Source: an uncultured Cyclobacteriaceae bacterium (GTDB lineage Bacteria; Bacteroidota; Bacteroidia; Cytophagales; Cyclobacteriaceae). Taken from it: 64,000 nucleotides of DNA. Made by a program: the position numbers and the translations under genes. The notes beneath the pieces were generated by a model. The model was not told the DNA's origin and ran no database searches. It worked only from the letters and a program-made list of their open reading frames with translations. The stretch lies in assembly GCA_937146645.1 (NCBI GenBank), contig CAKZRQ010000058.1:62001-126000 (forward strand), written 5' to 3'. Numbering within the stretch: the first letter of the stretch is position 1; every line of letters starts with the position of its first letter. Positions 1-9,468 of this stretch are shown here, piece after piece.

Positions 1-124
1 CATTAAGCGCATCGATAGTTTCCTGATCTAGCTTTGGTACAACCGCGGTTGAATCAGCGGCCTCTTGTGCATTAAGCATAAATGATGTCCCCAAGAAGAG
101 AACCAGGATAATTAGTCTTTTCAT
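1..124 (-). CDS. N-terminal part of a secreted protein (cut by window edge)
   Basis: The reverse strand starts with ATG at 124-122 and reads MKRLIILVLFLGTSF followed by MLNAQEAADST, then stays open to the left edge. Two basic residues, a hydrophobic core and an A-Q-E cleavage region make a typical Sec signal peptide of the kind common in Bacteroidota. Only about 41 residues are visible, so no family can be assigned. It lies 26 bp downstream of cca on the same strand and could be co-transcribed with it. Confidence 0.7.
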   Translation of the reverse strand, partial: MKRLIILVLFLGTSFMLNAQEAADSTAVVPKLDQETIDALN

Positions 125-150
125 AATGAGTTGGATTATAGGGCGAAGGA

Positions 151-1569
151 TCACTCCGAGGGTGTGATTCCTTTTTGCTCGGCAATAATAAACATTAATT
201 CTTTAGCCTGCGCGTGATCATTCTCAATTTTACCCTCAAGAATAGCTTCTTTTAACTCTTCTTTAATTTCTCCCACCATTTTGGAAGGGCTAAGCCCTAA
301 TGATTCCATAATTTCTTCTCCACTGATTGGTGGTTGAAAATTTCGTAACTGATCTCTCTCCTCTACCTCAGCAAGTTTTCTTTCCACCTTATCGAAGTTT
401 TCAAGATATCGCTTCACCTTACGATTATTCTTAGATGTCACGTCTGCTCTGCAAAGCTGCATCAGGTCTTCAATATCATCACCTGCATCGAGGAGCAATC
501 TGCGAAGGGCAGAATCCGTGACTTCATCCTTAACCAGAGCGATTGGGCGCAGATGGAGACGAACCAATTTTTGAACATATTTCATCCGCTCATCTAAAGG
601 CAGTTTGAGCCTCTTAAAGATACTCGGAGTCATCCTAGCTCCTTTGTCCTCGTGCCCATGAAAAGTCCAACCTACTTTTTTATTAAAACGCTTGGTTGGA
701 GGCTTCGCGATGTCGTGCATGATGGCAGCCCATCTCAACCATAAGTCATCACTCTTTTCGGAGACGTTATCTAGTACTTTAAGCGTATGGTAGAAATTAT
801 CCTTGTGCGATTTATCATCAACTGATTCCACTCCTTGAAGTGCCACCATTTCTGGGAAAAACTCATGTAGCAGCTTGCTAGCGAAAAGTAGCTTAAACCC
901 GTAGGAGGGCTGATTGCTTAGGATAATTTTGTTTAACTCGACAATTATCCTCTCCCCCGAAATAATCTTGAGCCTATCCGCATTCTTAGTGATAGCGTAA
1001 AAGGTATCAGGATCGATATCAAATTTCAGTTGAGCTGCAAAGCGGATCGCGCGCATCATTCTCAAGGGATCGTCTGAAAAAGTAATCTCTGGATCCATTG
1101 GGGTTTTGATCATCTGCTTTTTGATGTCCTCCAGGCCCCCAAATGGATCGATGACTTCACCGAAATCATCTGAACCAAGTGAAATAGCCAATGCATTGAT
1201 AGTGAAATCACGTCTTTCCATATCCTCATGGAAAGTCCCTGTTTCCACCGAGGGTTTTCTGGAATCAGATCGATAAGACTCTTTTCGAGCTCCCACGAAC
1301 TCTATCTCTCCATCTTCCAATTTGAGCATAGCAGTACCGAAATTTTTGAAAACAGAAAGAGGCACATGCTCAGAATAGAGTTTTTTGACTTCTTCAGCCA
1401 GGGCAATACCACTACCGACACACATGAAATCAATGTCCTTACTGTCTCTGCCCAAAACTAAATCCCGTACATATCCGCCGACTACATAAGCCTTGATTCC
1501 TAGTTTTTCAGCGGCTTGAGATACTTTTAGAAAAATCTCATGCTCGTGTAATTGCTCTGCGAAATTCAA
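151..1569 (-). CDS. cca: CCA tRNA nucleotidyltransferase with HD domain
   Basis: This 472-residue enzyme adds or repairs the 3' CCA end of tRNAs in the cytoplasm. The nucleotidyltransferase head has the G-G signature at residues 31-32 (VVGGYVRDLVLG) and the metal-binding D-x-D at 45-47 (KDIDF). The RNA-binding region with RRDFTINALA and DPLRMMRAIRFAAQ follows, and an HD hydrolase motif (AIMHDIAKP) lies near residue 285. The HD domain and length fit the bacterial poly(A) polymerase/CCA-adding family as found in Bacteroidota. The tRNA-Gln gene in this window lacks an encoded CCA, which fits a need for this enzyme. Its start overlaps the stop of the upstream gene by 4 nt (ATGA), which suggests translational coupling. 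Confidence 0.93.
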   Translation of the reverse strand: MNFAEQLHEHEIFLKVSQAAEKLGIKAYVVGGYVRDLVLGRDSKDIDFMCVGSGIALAEEVKKLYSEHVPLSVFKNFGTAMLKLEDGEIEFVGARKESYRSDSRKPSVETGTFHEDMERRDFTINALAISLGSDDFGEVIDPFGGLEDIKKQMIKTPMDPEITFSDDPLRMMRAIRFAAQLKFDIDPDTFYAITKNADRLKIISGERIIVELNKIILSNQPSYGFKLLFASKLLHEFFPEMVALQGVESVDDKSHKDNFYHTLKVLDNVSEKSDDLWLRWAAIMHDIAKPPTKRFNKKVGWTFHGHEDKGARMTPSIFKRLKLPLDERMKYVQKLVRLHLRPIALVKDEVTDSALRRLLLDAGDDIEDLMQLCRADVTSKNNRKVKRYLENFDKVERKLAEVEERDQLRNFQPPISGEEIMESLGLSPSKMVGEIKEELKEAILEGKIENDHAQAKELMFIIAEQKGITPSE

Positions 1570-2036
1570 TTCTGAAGGATTTTAATTTCACCCTCTGGTC
1601 CGAGGAATATTCTTTTCAAACTGGATGAGTACAGAGGAAAAAACTGATCTACCGAAAAATCGACTTCAGTTTTTGAATCCAATTGCACAAGTACTGGCTG
1701 CGAAATGGAAAACAACAAAGATTTCCATTCTGGGGCTTGAATCAGGGCAAAACTGATGAGATCATTATGCCTTGGTCCCTTTTCAGATTGAAAATTTGGG
1801 GCAGTCTGGTAAATCGTAGGTTTGCTAGCATATTCGACGAGGTCCAAGGTAACTTCTGAAAACTGCTGCGCGATAATTCGAAGCTGAAACAAGTCAAAAA
1901 GTAGATAAGTCCAATTATCACCCTTCTCTGGAGTCCATTTAAATGGATCCAAGAAAGTGATTATCTTTTTATTAGAATCTTCAAGGGTAACCGAGCCCTT
2001 AGTCTTATAAAATTTGAGAATTTCGGATTGGTTCAA
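1566..2036 (-). CDS. Degenerate Sua5/YrdC-like protein, probably not catalytic
   Basis: A 156-residue protein translationally coupled to cca. It is not recognisable as an intact enzyme, but its middle and end follow the pattern of Bacteroidota Sua5/YrdC (threonylcarbamoyl-AMP synthase). The stretch SEVTLDLVEYASKPTIY (about 60-76) resembles the family's 'DLIELAEKPxTIIYP' segment. SQPVLV (112-117) sits where the 'GKPIVSTSAN' strand should be, and GPEGEIKILQN closes it like the usual C-terminus. The N-terminal substrate-binding part (YPTDTVWGxG) and the S-x-N motif are absent, and the protein is about 50 residues short. The comparison is from memory of the family, so the assignment is inference. 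A structural or regulatory role, or slow decay of a duplicate, are both possible. Confidence 0.5.
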   Translation of the reverse strand: MNQSEILKFYKTKGSVTLEDSNKKIITFLDPFKWTPEKGDNWTYLLFDLFQLRIIAQQFSEVTLDLVEYASKPTIYQTAPNFQSEKGPRHNDLISFALIQAPEWKSLLFSISQPVLVQLDSKTEVDFSVDQFFPLYSSSLKRIFLGPEGEIKILQN

Positions 2037-2090
2037 AACTGCCTATTTTCTGACAAAAATAGGGAGATTTTTTCACCGGGAATTAATTTC

Positions 2091-2121
2091 AAAAAAAAAG
2101 CCCCGGACCGGAATCCAGGGC
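2091..2121 (-). terminator. Intrinsic terminator of the DUF6249-like gene
   Basis: On the minus strand GCCC-x-GGA pairs with TCC-x-GGGC and is followed by nine T. It stands about 25 bp after the stop of the gene at 2147-2485 and separates it from the cca operon. Confidence 0.8.
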
Positions 2122-2146
2122 GTCATCATGTGGTATTTGAGAAGGA

Positions 2147-2485
2147 TTAATCCTTCTCTGGCACAAGCTTTTTCGCTGCAAAAAAACTAGATAGAAACCC
2201 AATACCACCGAAAATAAATATGCAGGAGGTATAAGCCACCTCTTCTACCACTCCCATAGCTTCAAAGACTGAACCCATCAAAACACCGAATCCAATTCCG
2301 ATTGAAAGCAGAGAGAAACTCAAGACTGTCCTGCCGAAGGTTTGACTTCCGGCGGTTTTGAAAATTTTCGCATCTGCTCCTTTTTCAATTAGAGCTAAAC
2401 GCTCCCTGTTGCGGGTAGTGTAAAACACATACAAGATTCCAAAAAGTGATGCAAAGAAGAAAAACGGGATTAAAATACCTTCCAT
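2147..2485 (-). CDS. Small membrane protein, DUF6249-like
   Basis: A 112-residue protein with three hydrophobic segments: about 5-21 (IPFFFFASLFGILYVFY), 53-73 and 83-103. A charged cytoplasmic stretch, TTRNRERLALIEKGADA, lies after the first. The 'RERLALIEKGAD' motif directly after a first membrane helix is the hallmark I associate with DUF6249 proteins of Bacteroidota, often found beside an ECF sigma factor as here. Its function is unknown. It is divergent from the sigma-factor gene, so both share the 113-bp gap that carries an inverted repeat. Confidence 0.75.
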   Translation of the reverse strand: MEGILIPFFFFASLFGILYVFYTTRNRERLALIEKGADAKIFKTAGSQTFGRTVLSFSLLSIGIGFGVLMGSVFEAMGVVEEVAYTSCIFIFGGIGFLSSFFAAKKLVPEKD

Positions 2486-2537
2486 AATTGTCTGATTTAG
2501 TTTGATTTTCTCATAGGATGCAGTCTTTGGGAATTAG

Positions 2538-2565
2538 GTTACAACTTTTTTAAAAAAAATGTAAC
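2538..2565. promoter_or_regulatory. Inverted repeat GTTACA-N16-TGTAAC in the divergent promoter region
   Basis: Perfect 6-bp arms flank an A/T-only core midway between the DUF6249-like gene and the sigma-factor gene. It could be a regulator binding site or a T/A-rich hairpin in either leader. No standard promoter box is obvious beside it. Confidence 0.35.
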
Positions 2566-2598
2566 TTCTTTTCGCAGCTCTGCATCTAAGAGATAAGA

Positions 2599-3171
2599 AT
2601 GGAATTTGAGGACGACTCCTTTTATATAGAGAAAACCCAAAATGGTGACATGGGGGCTTTTGGAAAACTTATCCAAAAGTATCAGGGCTATGCCTTTACC
2701 CTTGCGCAAAGAATTCTTAATAACCATCATGAATCCGAAGAGGTGGTACAAGATGCTTTTGTAAAAGCTTACCAAGCTATAAATAGCTTTGAAGGTAAAT
2801 CGAAATTTACAACTTGGCTTTACACGATAGTATATAATGAGGCCATCATGAAGGTGCGAAAAAGAAAAACCCATTCGGATGTAGATGATTTGAAGGAAAA
2901 CCCCGAAATCAATTCTTACCAATTGGACGGATTTGGTCTTTTGAGCTCAAATGAGCGAAAGGCTATTTTAAAGGAAGGCTTATCCAAAATGAAGCCCTCC
3001 GAATCGGCAGTGCTAACCTTATTTTATTTGAATCAGTTTAGCATTAAAGAAATTGAAGAAATTACTTCTCAGAGTAACTCGCAGGTCAAAATCCTACTGC
3101 ACAGAGGAAGGAAAAACTTGTATGACATATTACAGAAGGAAACGAATAATGAGTTAAGTCAACTGTTATGA
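2599..3171 (+). CDS. ECF-type RNA polymerase sigma-70 factor
   Basis: A 190-residue sigma factor that would direct RNA polymerase to a small regulon. Region 2 runs over about residues 15-95, with FGKLIQKYQGYAFTLAQRIL and the -10 recognition part SFEGKSKFTTWLYTIVYNEA. Region 4 (about 125-180) has LSKMKPSESAVLTLFYLNQF and a helix-turn-helix ending in VKILLHRGRKNLYDIL. There is no extra C-terminal domain. The next gene overlaps its stop by 4 nt and encodes a small membrane protein, the usual arrangement for an ECF sigma factor with a membrane-bound partner. The target genes cannot be told from the window. Confidence 0.93.
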   Translation: MEFEDDSFYIEKTQNGDMGAFGKLIQKYQGYAFTLAQRILNNHHESEEVVQDAFVKAYQAINSFEGKSKFTTWLYTIVYNEAIMKVRKRKTHSDVDDLKENPEINSYQLDGFGLLSSNERKAILKEGLSKMKPSESAVLTLFYLNQFSIKEIEEITSQSNSQVKILLHRGRKNLYDILQKETNNELSQLL

Positions 3172-3557
3172 CAAAAAATAATTCAAATAAAGACCCCCTC
3201 TTCGAATATTTCGGAGAACTAGGAATGGAAGATTCTAAAATCAATTTGGAAGATCGAATTCTTCAGCGCATCAATCAAGAAAAAGAAAAGGCCTACAAAC
3301 CTGTGATTCCAAAGAATGTAATGAACCTACTTATCCTCGGATTCTTTGCAGCCTTTATTGGGATTTTAATTTTGGCACCGGGAGAAGGCAACTCCAATTT
3401 TCCTAATAACCTATCCCCAATCGTGAATTCCTTATCCCTTCCAAAATTAGCTCTTCCAACTGCTTCACCAGAGTTCACCCAAGCCATTATTGGTTTTGGC
3501 TTTTTCGTAATGATCTGGATTTTCATGGAGAGTAGGCGAAAAACGAAATGGATATAA
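3168..3557 (+). CDS. Small membrane protein, putative anti-sigma partner
   Basis: A 129-residue protein translationally coupled (ATGA) to the ECF sigma gene. The soluble N-terminal part (1-45) contains LEDRILQRINQEKEKAYKP, a short amphipathic stretch of the kind seen in anti-sigma domains. Membrane helices lie at about 48-67 (VMNLLILGFFAAFIGILIL) and 103-120 (FTQAIIGFGFFVMIWIFM). I see no zinc-binding H-x3-C-x2-C motif, so it is not a classical ZAS anti-sigma factor. The role is inferred from gene order only. A strong terminator ends the two-gene operon. Confidence 0.6.
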   Translation: MTKNNSNKDPLFEYFGELGMEDSKINLEDRILQRINQEKEKAYKPVIPKNVMNLLILGFFAAFIGILILAPGEGNSNFPNNLSPIVNSLSLPKLALPTASPEFTQAIIGFGFFVMIWIFMESRRKTKWI

Positions 3558-3587
3558 AAAAAGCGGTCTACTTAGACCGCTTTTTTT
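3556..3587. terminator. Bidirectional intrinsic terminator
   Basis: AGCGGTCT-ACTT-AGACCGCT forms an 8-bp perfect stem with seven T on the plus strand and a run of A before it, so it works for the sigma operon (+) and the HTH gene (-). Confidence 0.92.
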
Positions 3588-3600
3588 ATGGCGATTAATT

Positions 3601-4005
3601 TTAACCTCTGAGCCAGTTAATAAAAGTTTGATAACCCACTCCAATTTCTCTAGCAAAAGCCGCCTTGGTTTTCTTTCCTGCAGCCTCTACTTTTTTCCAT
3701 TCTGCAATAATTTTCTCCTTCTCAGAGCTTGAGAAAGTTCTTCTTTTTCTGGATCCTTGAGAACTTCCTCCCGAGTGGATCAAGCCAATTAACTCATGGA
3801 GCTCATTCACAAACTTGCCATCAGCCAAATCAAGTCCTGCATCCGAAAGTTTTTGAAGAACTGCGTCCTTTGGATCTTTTGGAGTTACAGCAATACCTTT
3901 TTTGGCGGCTTCGTGAAGGTCAATTAGTTTTCCATCTTCGGTCTCATAAACGAAACCGTCACTTTTTTTAAGTTCAGAAATGGAAGCTTTAATAAGTTCT
4001 CTCAT
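3601..4005 (-). CDS. Transposase-like helix-turn-helix DNA-binding protein
   Basis: A 134-residue protein. The N-terminal part (1-75) is helical and of unknown type (SDGFVYETEDGKLIDLHEAAKKG). A G/S/R-rich linker (SGGSSQGSRKRRTFS, 78-92) leads to a C-terminal helix-turn-helix at about 93-134: SEKEKIIAEWKKVEAAG, then KAAFAREIGVGYQTFINWLRG. That C-terminus looks like the N-terminal HTH of IS3-family OrfA transposases and related DNA-binding proteins, but no recombinase partner or IS ends are nearby. It may be a domesticated transposase-type HTH used as a regulator. A perfect 10-bp inverted repeat lies 4 bp upstream of its start codon, which suggests autoregulation. Function unknown. Confidence 0.7.
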   Translation of the reverse strand: MRELIKASISELKKSDGFVYETEDGKLIDLHEAAKKGIAVTPKDPKDAVLQKLSDAGLDLADGKFVNELHELIGLIHSGGSSQGSRKRRTFSSSEKEKIIAEWKKVEAAGKKTKAAFAREIGVGYQTFINWLRG

Positions 4006-4008
4006 GTC

Positions 4009-4050
4009 AAGTTATTTTGTTAAATGGACAGCTAAAATAAAAAATAACTT
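4009..4050. promoter_or_regulatory. Perfect 10-bp inverted repeat upstream of the HTH gene
   Basis: AAGTTATTTT at 4009-4018 and AAAATAACTT at 4041-4050 are exact reverse complements, 22 bp apart. They lie immediately upstream of the minus-strand HTH gene. Their position over the expected promoter or leader suggests an operator for the HTH protein. A weak hairpin is the alternative. Confidence 0.5.
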
Positions 4051-4068
4051 AACGTATATATATAAAAC

Positions 4069-4809
4069 TTAATTATTATTTAAATAACCTTTCCAAAAAG
4101 GAATAAAATTATACTCGTTTTTATTTTTTAATAAATAACTATAGAACATTTTCTCATATTTTCTATCATGAAATGAACTAACATAATCATACAATGAGAA
4201 ATCTTTTGATAGTCTTGATAGTAAACTTTCAAAAGTTTCAAAGAATTCAAGTTCGGAAAATAGTAAGTCTTTATTTGTGCTGATTTTATCTTGGTAGAAA
4301 TAACAATAGTTAACAACTCCATTCTGTCGAGTGGTAAAAATACTTACCCCACTTTCCGAATTATCTAGACTCATCACTTCCTCCAATTCTTCATTTAAAT
4401 GGATATCTTCTGCAATGGACTGGATTAATGTAATCGCAAATGCTTTCCAATCCATCAATTCCTCATAGGAAAGTCCTACATCTATTGGAGCGTAATTCTT
4501 TTTATATAAAGAAATCCCAAGCCTAAATTCATTCTGAATTTTTGAAAGCTCATAGGTTTCGGTCGTATTAAAATTCATTTCAGGCCAGTAGCAAACCAAT
4601 TGTTTTCCTTTTATCACAACATGTTCGAAAACCTGACCATAAATATCATTCAGAACTTCTAATCTTTCAGAGGCATTTTTCCATTGTCCACGACAAATAG
4701 AATTATATGGGTCAATAAAAAATAGCTCGTTTGAGGGCAATCCCATACTTACATTTTCAACACTTGGTAGCCAGTCCACCAGTACAATTTGCTTATCTAC
4801 ATTATTCAT
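4069..4809 (-). CDS. Hypothetical protein, A/T-rich orphan
   Basis: A 246-residue soluble protein that I do not recognise. It has no signal peptide or membrane helix. It is acidic and rich in aromatic residues, with segments such as LVDWLPSVENVSMGLPSNEL, VCYWPEMNF and FIPFWKGYLNNN at the C-terminus. The DNA is visibly more A/T-rich than its neighbours and codons ending in A/T dominate, which may mark it as acquired. It is separated from the HTH gene by only 63 bp and has the same orientation. No toxin or immunity partner is visible, so immunity-like function is only a guess. Confidence 0.6.
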   Translation of the reverse strand: MNNVDKQIVLVDWLPSVENVSMGLPSNELFFIDPYNSICRGQWKNASERLEVLNDIYGQVFEHVVIKGKQLVCYWPEMNFNTTETYELSKIQNEFRLGISLYKKNYAPIDVGLSYEELMDWKAFAITLIQSIAEDIHLNEELEEVMSLDNSESGVSIFTTRQNGVVNYCYFYQDKISTNKDLLFSELEFFETFESLLSRLSKDFSLYDYVSSFHDRKYEKMFYSYLLKNKNEYNFIPFWKGYLNNN

Positions 4810-4898
4810 AATTAAAATAGTTTGTTGTCGTACTCTGATCTCGGCCTATTGAGACCTTACGATATCAAATGTGTAGAAACAATTTTATCCAATAAAAT

Positions 4899-4919
4899 TA
4901 TTGACACAAGTTGTCAATA
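4899..4919. promoter_or_regulatory. Palindrome TATTGACA-N5-TGTCAATA
   Basis: Perfect 8-bp arms with a 5-bp spacer lie in the 245-bp divergent gap between the A/T-rich orphan and pyrG, about 90 bp from the first and 135 bp from the second. The shape is typical of a dimeric repressor site. Apart from this and the pyrG -7-like box I see nothing else in the gap. Confidence 0.4.
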
Positions 4920-5003
4920 GGTGAGTTTTAAGACTTCAGCCTTAATCGAAAAAATAAGCCCTCATGCACTGACAATTGCTGATAATTCTCTCAGGAAATT
5001 TTA

Positions 5004-5011
5004 TACCTTTG
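5004..5011 (+). promoter_or_regulatory. Candidate -7 box TACCTTTG for pyrG
   Basis: This matches the Bacteroidota TAnnTTTG -7 element and lies 43 bp before the pyrG start. No TTTG element is found at the ideal 19-21 bp upstream; the nearest TTG (4976) is 25 bp away, so the call is tentative. Confidence 0.45.
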
Positions 5012-5033
5012 TATCCCATAAGAATCAATCTAA

Positions 5034-6677
<1,644 letters not shown>

Positions 6678-6680
<3 letters not shown>

Positions 6681-6685
6681 CTTTG
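6678..6685 (+). promoter_or_regulatory. Candidate -7 box TAACTTTG for yidC, overlapping the pyrG stop
   Basis: TAACTTTG fits TAnnTTTG and its first three bases are the pyrG stop codon. A TTTG lies at 6650-6653, 24 bp upstream, slightly longer than the usual spacer. Transcription would begin near 6692, giving a short leader before yidC. Confidence 0.45.
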
Positions 6686-6715
6686 CACTCCTAAGTTGAG
6701 AGCAAACCAACAATC

Positions 6716-8518
6716 ATGGATAGAAATCAAGCAACGGGTCTAATCCTTTTTGCCGCAGTAATACTGATTTACTCTATTTTCTTTGCTGAAAGTCAGCCTG
6801 TTACAGAAGAGATAGAACCAGTTCAAACTGAGGTAACAGAATCTTCTCCTACTGATGAAGTAACGGCCGTTCAGGAATCTGAGCTTTCCCAATCGGATAG
6901 CTTAGATAATGATAGAATAGAGAAATACGGTGCGTTAGCTACAATCACCCTTGGTGAGGAAAAGCTCAGCACCTTGGAAAATGACAAAATTAAGGTCAGC
7001 ATTTCCTCAAGAGGTGGTGAAATAAAAGAAGTCATTCTAAAAGAATACCTAAGCCTTAACGAAGAACCACTGGACTTAATCTCAGAAGGTCGATCAGAAA
7101 TGGTCTTCACGGCAATGACATCAAAAGGCGAGATAGAGCTAAATGATTTAAATCTATCACCAAGTCTCTCAACAAGAGAAACTGAAGACGGCGATGCTCA
7201 GATTCTGACACTTGAAGGAGCTACTGAAAGTGGCTCAGTATCTATCGTCTACACTCTTCTACCAGGGAAATACGAATTGCAAAAACAATTCAATAGTTCC
7301 TCCAGTCAAGGGCTTTTTACTGAAAATAGTATTAAGCTCAGTTGGTCAGATGAGATAAAGGCTCATGAAAGAGATCTAGCCGAATCGAGAAGAAAAACAC
7401 AGATTAATTACTACACCTCTTCGGGTGATTATGATAATCTTGGGGTATCTGATGATACAGAGAGGGATGCTCCTGAAGAGTCTCTTAAATGGGTCGGATT
7501 TAGTCAGAGATTCTTTACAGCCGGAATAATCGCTGACGGTTCGTTTTCTAAGGCTTCATTTACCCAAAGCACTCCAGTTCAAGATAGCAGTACTGTTAGA
7601 ATTATGGAGGCCGAGATCGAAATACCTCTCGAAAATGGCGCTTATGCTTTGAACTACTATTTCGGACCAGATAGCTACAATGGTCTCAAGAAAGTTACGG
7701 AAGGCTTTGAGAATAACGTAGACATGGGCTACTTCTTTGTAAGCTGGGTGAACAAATACATTATAGTCAACCTGTTCGCATTCCTCGAGAAGTACTTCAA
7801 TAACTATGGAATTATCATCGTTCTTATCGTTCTTATCATCAAGCTAGCCTTATCGCCGCTGACCTATAAGTCCTACATAGGGATGGCTAAAATGAGAGTG
7901 ATCAAGCCTGAAATTGACGAACTGAAGGAGCAATACGGTGACGATCAAACCAAGATGCAGCAAGAGCAAATGAAGCTATTTTCGAAGCTTGGTGTAAGTC
8001 CAATCTCGGGATGTCTTCCATTACTTCTGCAAATGCCATTCTTGTTTGCGATGTTTTTCTTCTTTCCAAATGCGATAGAATTACGCGGCGAATCTTTCCT
8101 CTGGGCAGATGATCTCTCTACGTATGACACCTTCATCAATCTCCCGTTCACGATCCCATTCTATGGATCTCACGTGAGTCTTTTCACGCTCTTGATGACG
8201 GTTTCTCAGATCGCATATACTCATTTTAATAATCAGCTTACCACAGCAGCTGGTCCAATGAAAAATATTGGCTATATCATGCCAGTGATGTTTATGTTCG
8301 TATTAAACAGCTATCCGGCTGGATTGAGTTTTTACTACTTCGTATCCAACATGGTAACCTTTGGTCAGCAGGCCGCTATCAAACTTGCTGTGGATGATAC
8401 CAAGATCAGACAAAAAGTCGAAGAGAGTAAAATCAAGAACGCGAATAAGAAAAAATCGAAATTCCAACAACGTTTGGAAGACGCCATGAAGGCTGCAGAG
8501 GCCAACAAGAAAAAATAA
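6716..8518 (+). CDS. yidC: Membrane protein insertase YidC
   Basis: A 600-residue inner-membrane insertase that inserts and folds membrane proteins with or without SecYEG. The N-terminal helix (about 7-24, ATGLILFAAVILIYSIFF) is followed by a long acidic periplasmic part (25-340) containing the P1 beta domain. The conserved 60KD_IMP core runs from about 360 to 560, with ALSPLTYKSYIGMAKM, the SGCLPLLLQMPFLFAMFFFF segment and FNNQLTTAAGP. The tail is strongly basic (NANKKKSKFQQRLEDAMKAA), as expected for ribosome contact. This is the Gram-negative form, with the periplasmic domain. Confidence 0.97.
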   Translation: MDRNQATGLILFAAVILIYSIFFAESQPVTEEIEPVQTEVTESSPTDEVTAVQESELSQSDSLDNDRIEKYGALATITLGEEKLSTLENDKIKVSISSRGGEIKEVILKEYLSLNEEPLDLISEGRSEMVFTAMTSKGEIELNDLNLSPSLSTRETEDGDAQILTLEGATESGSVSIVYTLLPGKYELQKQFNSSSSQGLFTENSIKLSWSDEIKAHERDLAESRRKTQINYYTSSGDYDNLGVSDDTERDAPEESLKWVGFSQRFFTAGIIADGSFSKASFTQSTPVQDSSTVRIMEAEIEIPLENGAYALNYYFGPDSYNGLKKVTEGFENNVDMGYFFVSWVNKYIIVNLFAFLEKYFNNYGIIIVLIVLIIKLALSPLTYKSYIGMAKMRVIKPEIDELKEQYGDDQTKMQQEQMKLFSKLGVSPISGCLPLLLQMPFLFAMFFFFPNAIELRGESFLWADDLSTYDTFINLPFTIPFYGSHVSLFTLLMTVSQIAYTHFNNQLTTAAGPMKNIGYIMPVMFMFVLNSYPAGLSFYYFVSNMVTFGQQAAIKLAVDDTKIRQKVEESKIKNANKKKSKFQQRLEDAMKAAEANKKK

Positions 8519-8522
8519 TTTA

Positions 8523-8549
8523 ATGAGCTCCAATTGGGGCTCATTTTTT
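8523..8549 (+). terminator. Intrinsic terminator after yidC
   Basis: ATGAGC pairs with GCTCAT around a short inner stem (CC-AATT-GG), followed by six T. It starts 4 bp after the yidC stop. Confidence 0.9.
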
Positions 8550-8683
8550 GCTCAAGCACATTCCTTCATTCAAATTCTTTTGTCATCAAGAGGTCATAAA
8601 GTGTCTTAAAAAATCGACAAAAGAGCATCGGAAAAGTTTCGGATTTGATTAATATTGAATAACCGTTTGGCCTAAAAATTACC

Positions 8684-9466
8684 ATGGGAAAAATCATCGC
8701 GATAGCAAATCAAAAAGGTGGAGTAGGTAAAACCACTACTGCTATGAATTTGGCTGCAAGCCTTGCAGTACTAGAATTCAAGACCCTAGTAATTGATGCT
8801 GATCCTCAAGCAAATACCACTTCCGGGGTGGGCCATGACCCAAAGTCCATTGAAAATAGCATTTATGAATGTATGGTCGGTGAGGCTGGTGTAAGAGAAA
8901 GTATCCTCAATACAGAAATACCGAATCTTGATTTGATCCCCTCCCATATCGACTTGGTCGGGGCGGAAGTGGAAATGATCAACCTTGAAAGCCGCGAGGA
9001 AAAAATGAAAAACGTGGCTGAGGAGGTCAAAGAAGACTACGATTTCATCATAATTGATTGTTCGCCATCACTGGGTTTAATCACCATTAATGCCCTGACA
9101 GCAGCTGATTCCGTAATTATTCCTGTTCAATGCGAGTATTTTGCCCTGGAAGGTTTAGGCAAGCTTTTGAATACTATCAAAATCATTCAAACGAGGCTAA
9201 ATCCCAAATTGGCCATCGAAGGAATCCTTCTAACCATGTACGATGTGAGATTAAGGCTATCTAACCAAGTGGTGGAAGAAGTACGGGTTCATTTCAAAAA
9301 CATGGTCTTCCAAACCATTATTCCGAGAAATGTTAAATTGAGTGAGGCTCCAAGTTACGGATTACCCGCAATCGCATTTGATGCTACAAGTAAGGGTGCA
9401 ATTGCATACCTAAATCTGGCGAATGAAATAGCCGAGAAAAACGGTGTCGCTAAAGTGACTGAATAA
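8684..9466 (+). CDS. parA: Chromosome partitioning ATPase ParA
   Basis: A 260-residue ParA/Soj ATPase that segregates chromosome origins with ParB. The deviant Walker A motif [17 protein letters not shown] lies at about 10-26, Walker A' in [13 protein letters not shown] at 38-50 and Walker B in [13 protein letters not shown] at about 124-136. There is no N-terminal HTH, so it is the short chromosomal type. It begins the run parA-parB-DUF5683-dapB-lepB, a gene order common in Bacteroidota. I found no well-conserved parS site in the 165 bp upstream. Confidence 0.96.
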   Translation: MGKIIAIANQKGGVGKTTTAMNLAASLAVLEFKTLVIDADPQANTTSGVGHDPKSIENSIYECMVGEAGVRESILNTEIPNLDLIPSHIDLVGAEVEMINLESREEKMKNVAEEVKEDYDFIIIDCSPSLGLITINALTAADSVIIPVQCEYFALEGLGKLLNTIKIIQTRLNPKLAIEGILLTMYDVRLRLSNQVVEEVRVHFKNMVFQTIIPRNVKLSEAPSYGLPAIAFDATSKGAIAYLNLANEIAEKNGVAKVTE

Positions 9467-9468
9467 TT

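Noticed and set aside
8169..8178. CTCACGTGAG palindrome in yidC, near parAB, as a parS site
   Set aside because: Only the inner part matches the parS consensus (T-G-T-T-T-C-A-C-G-T-G-A-A-A-C-A); the outer bases differ on both sides, and it lies in conserved coding sequence. A genome scan would decide.
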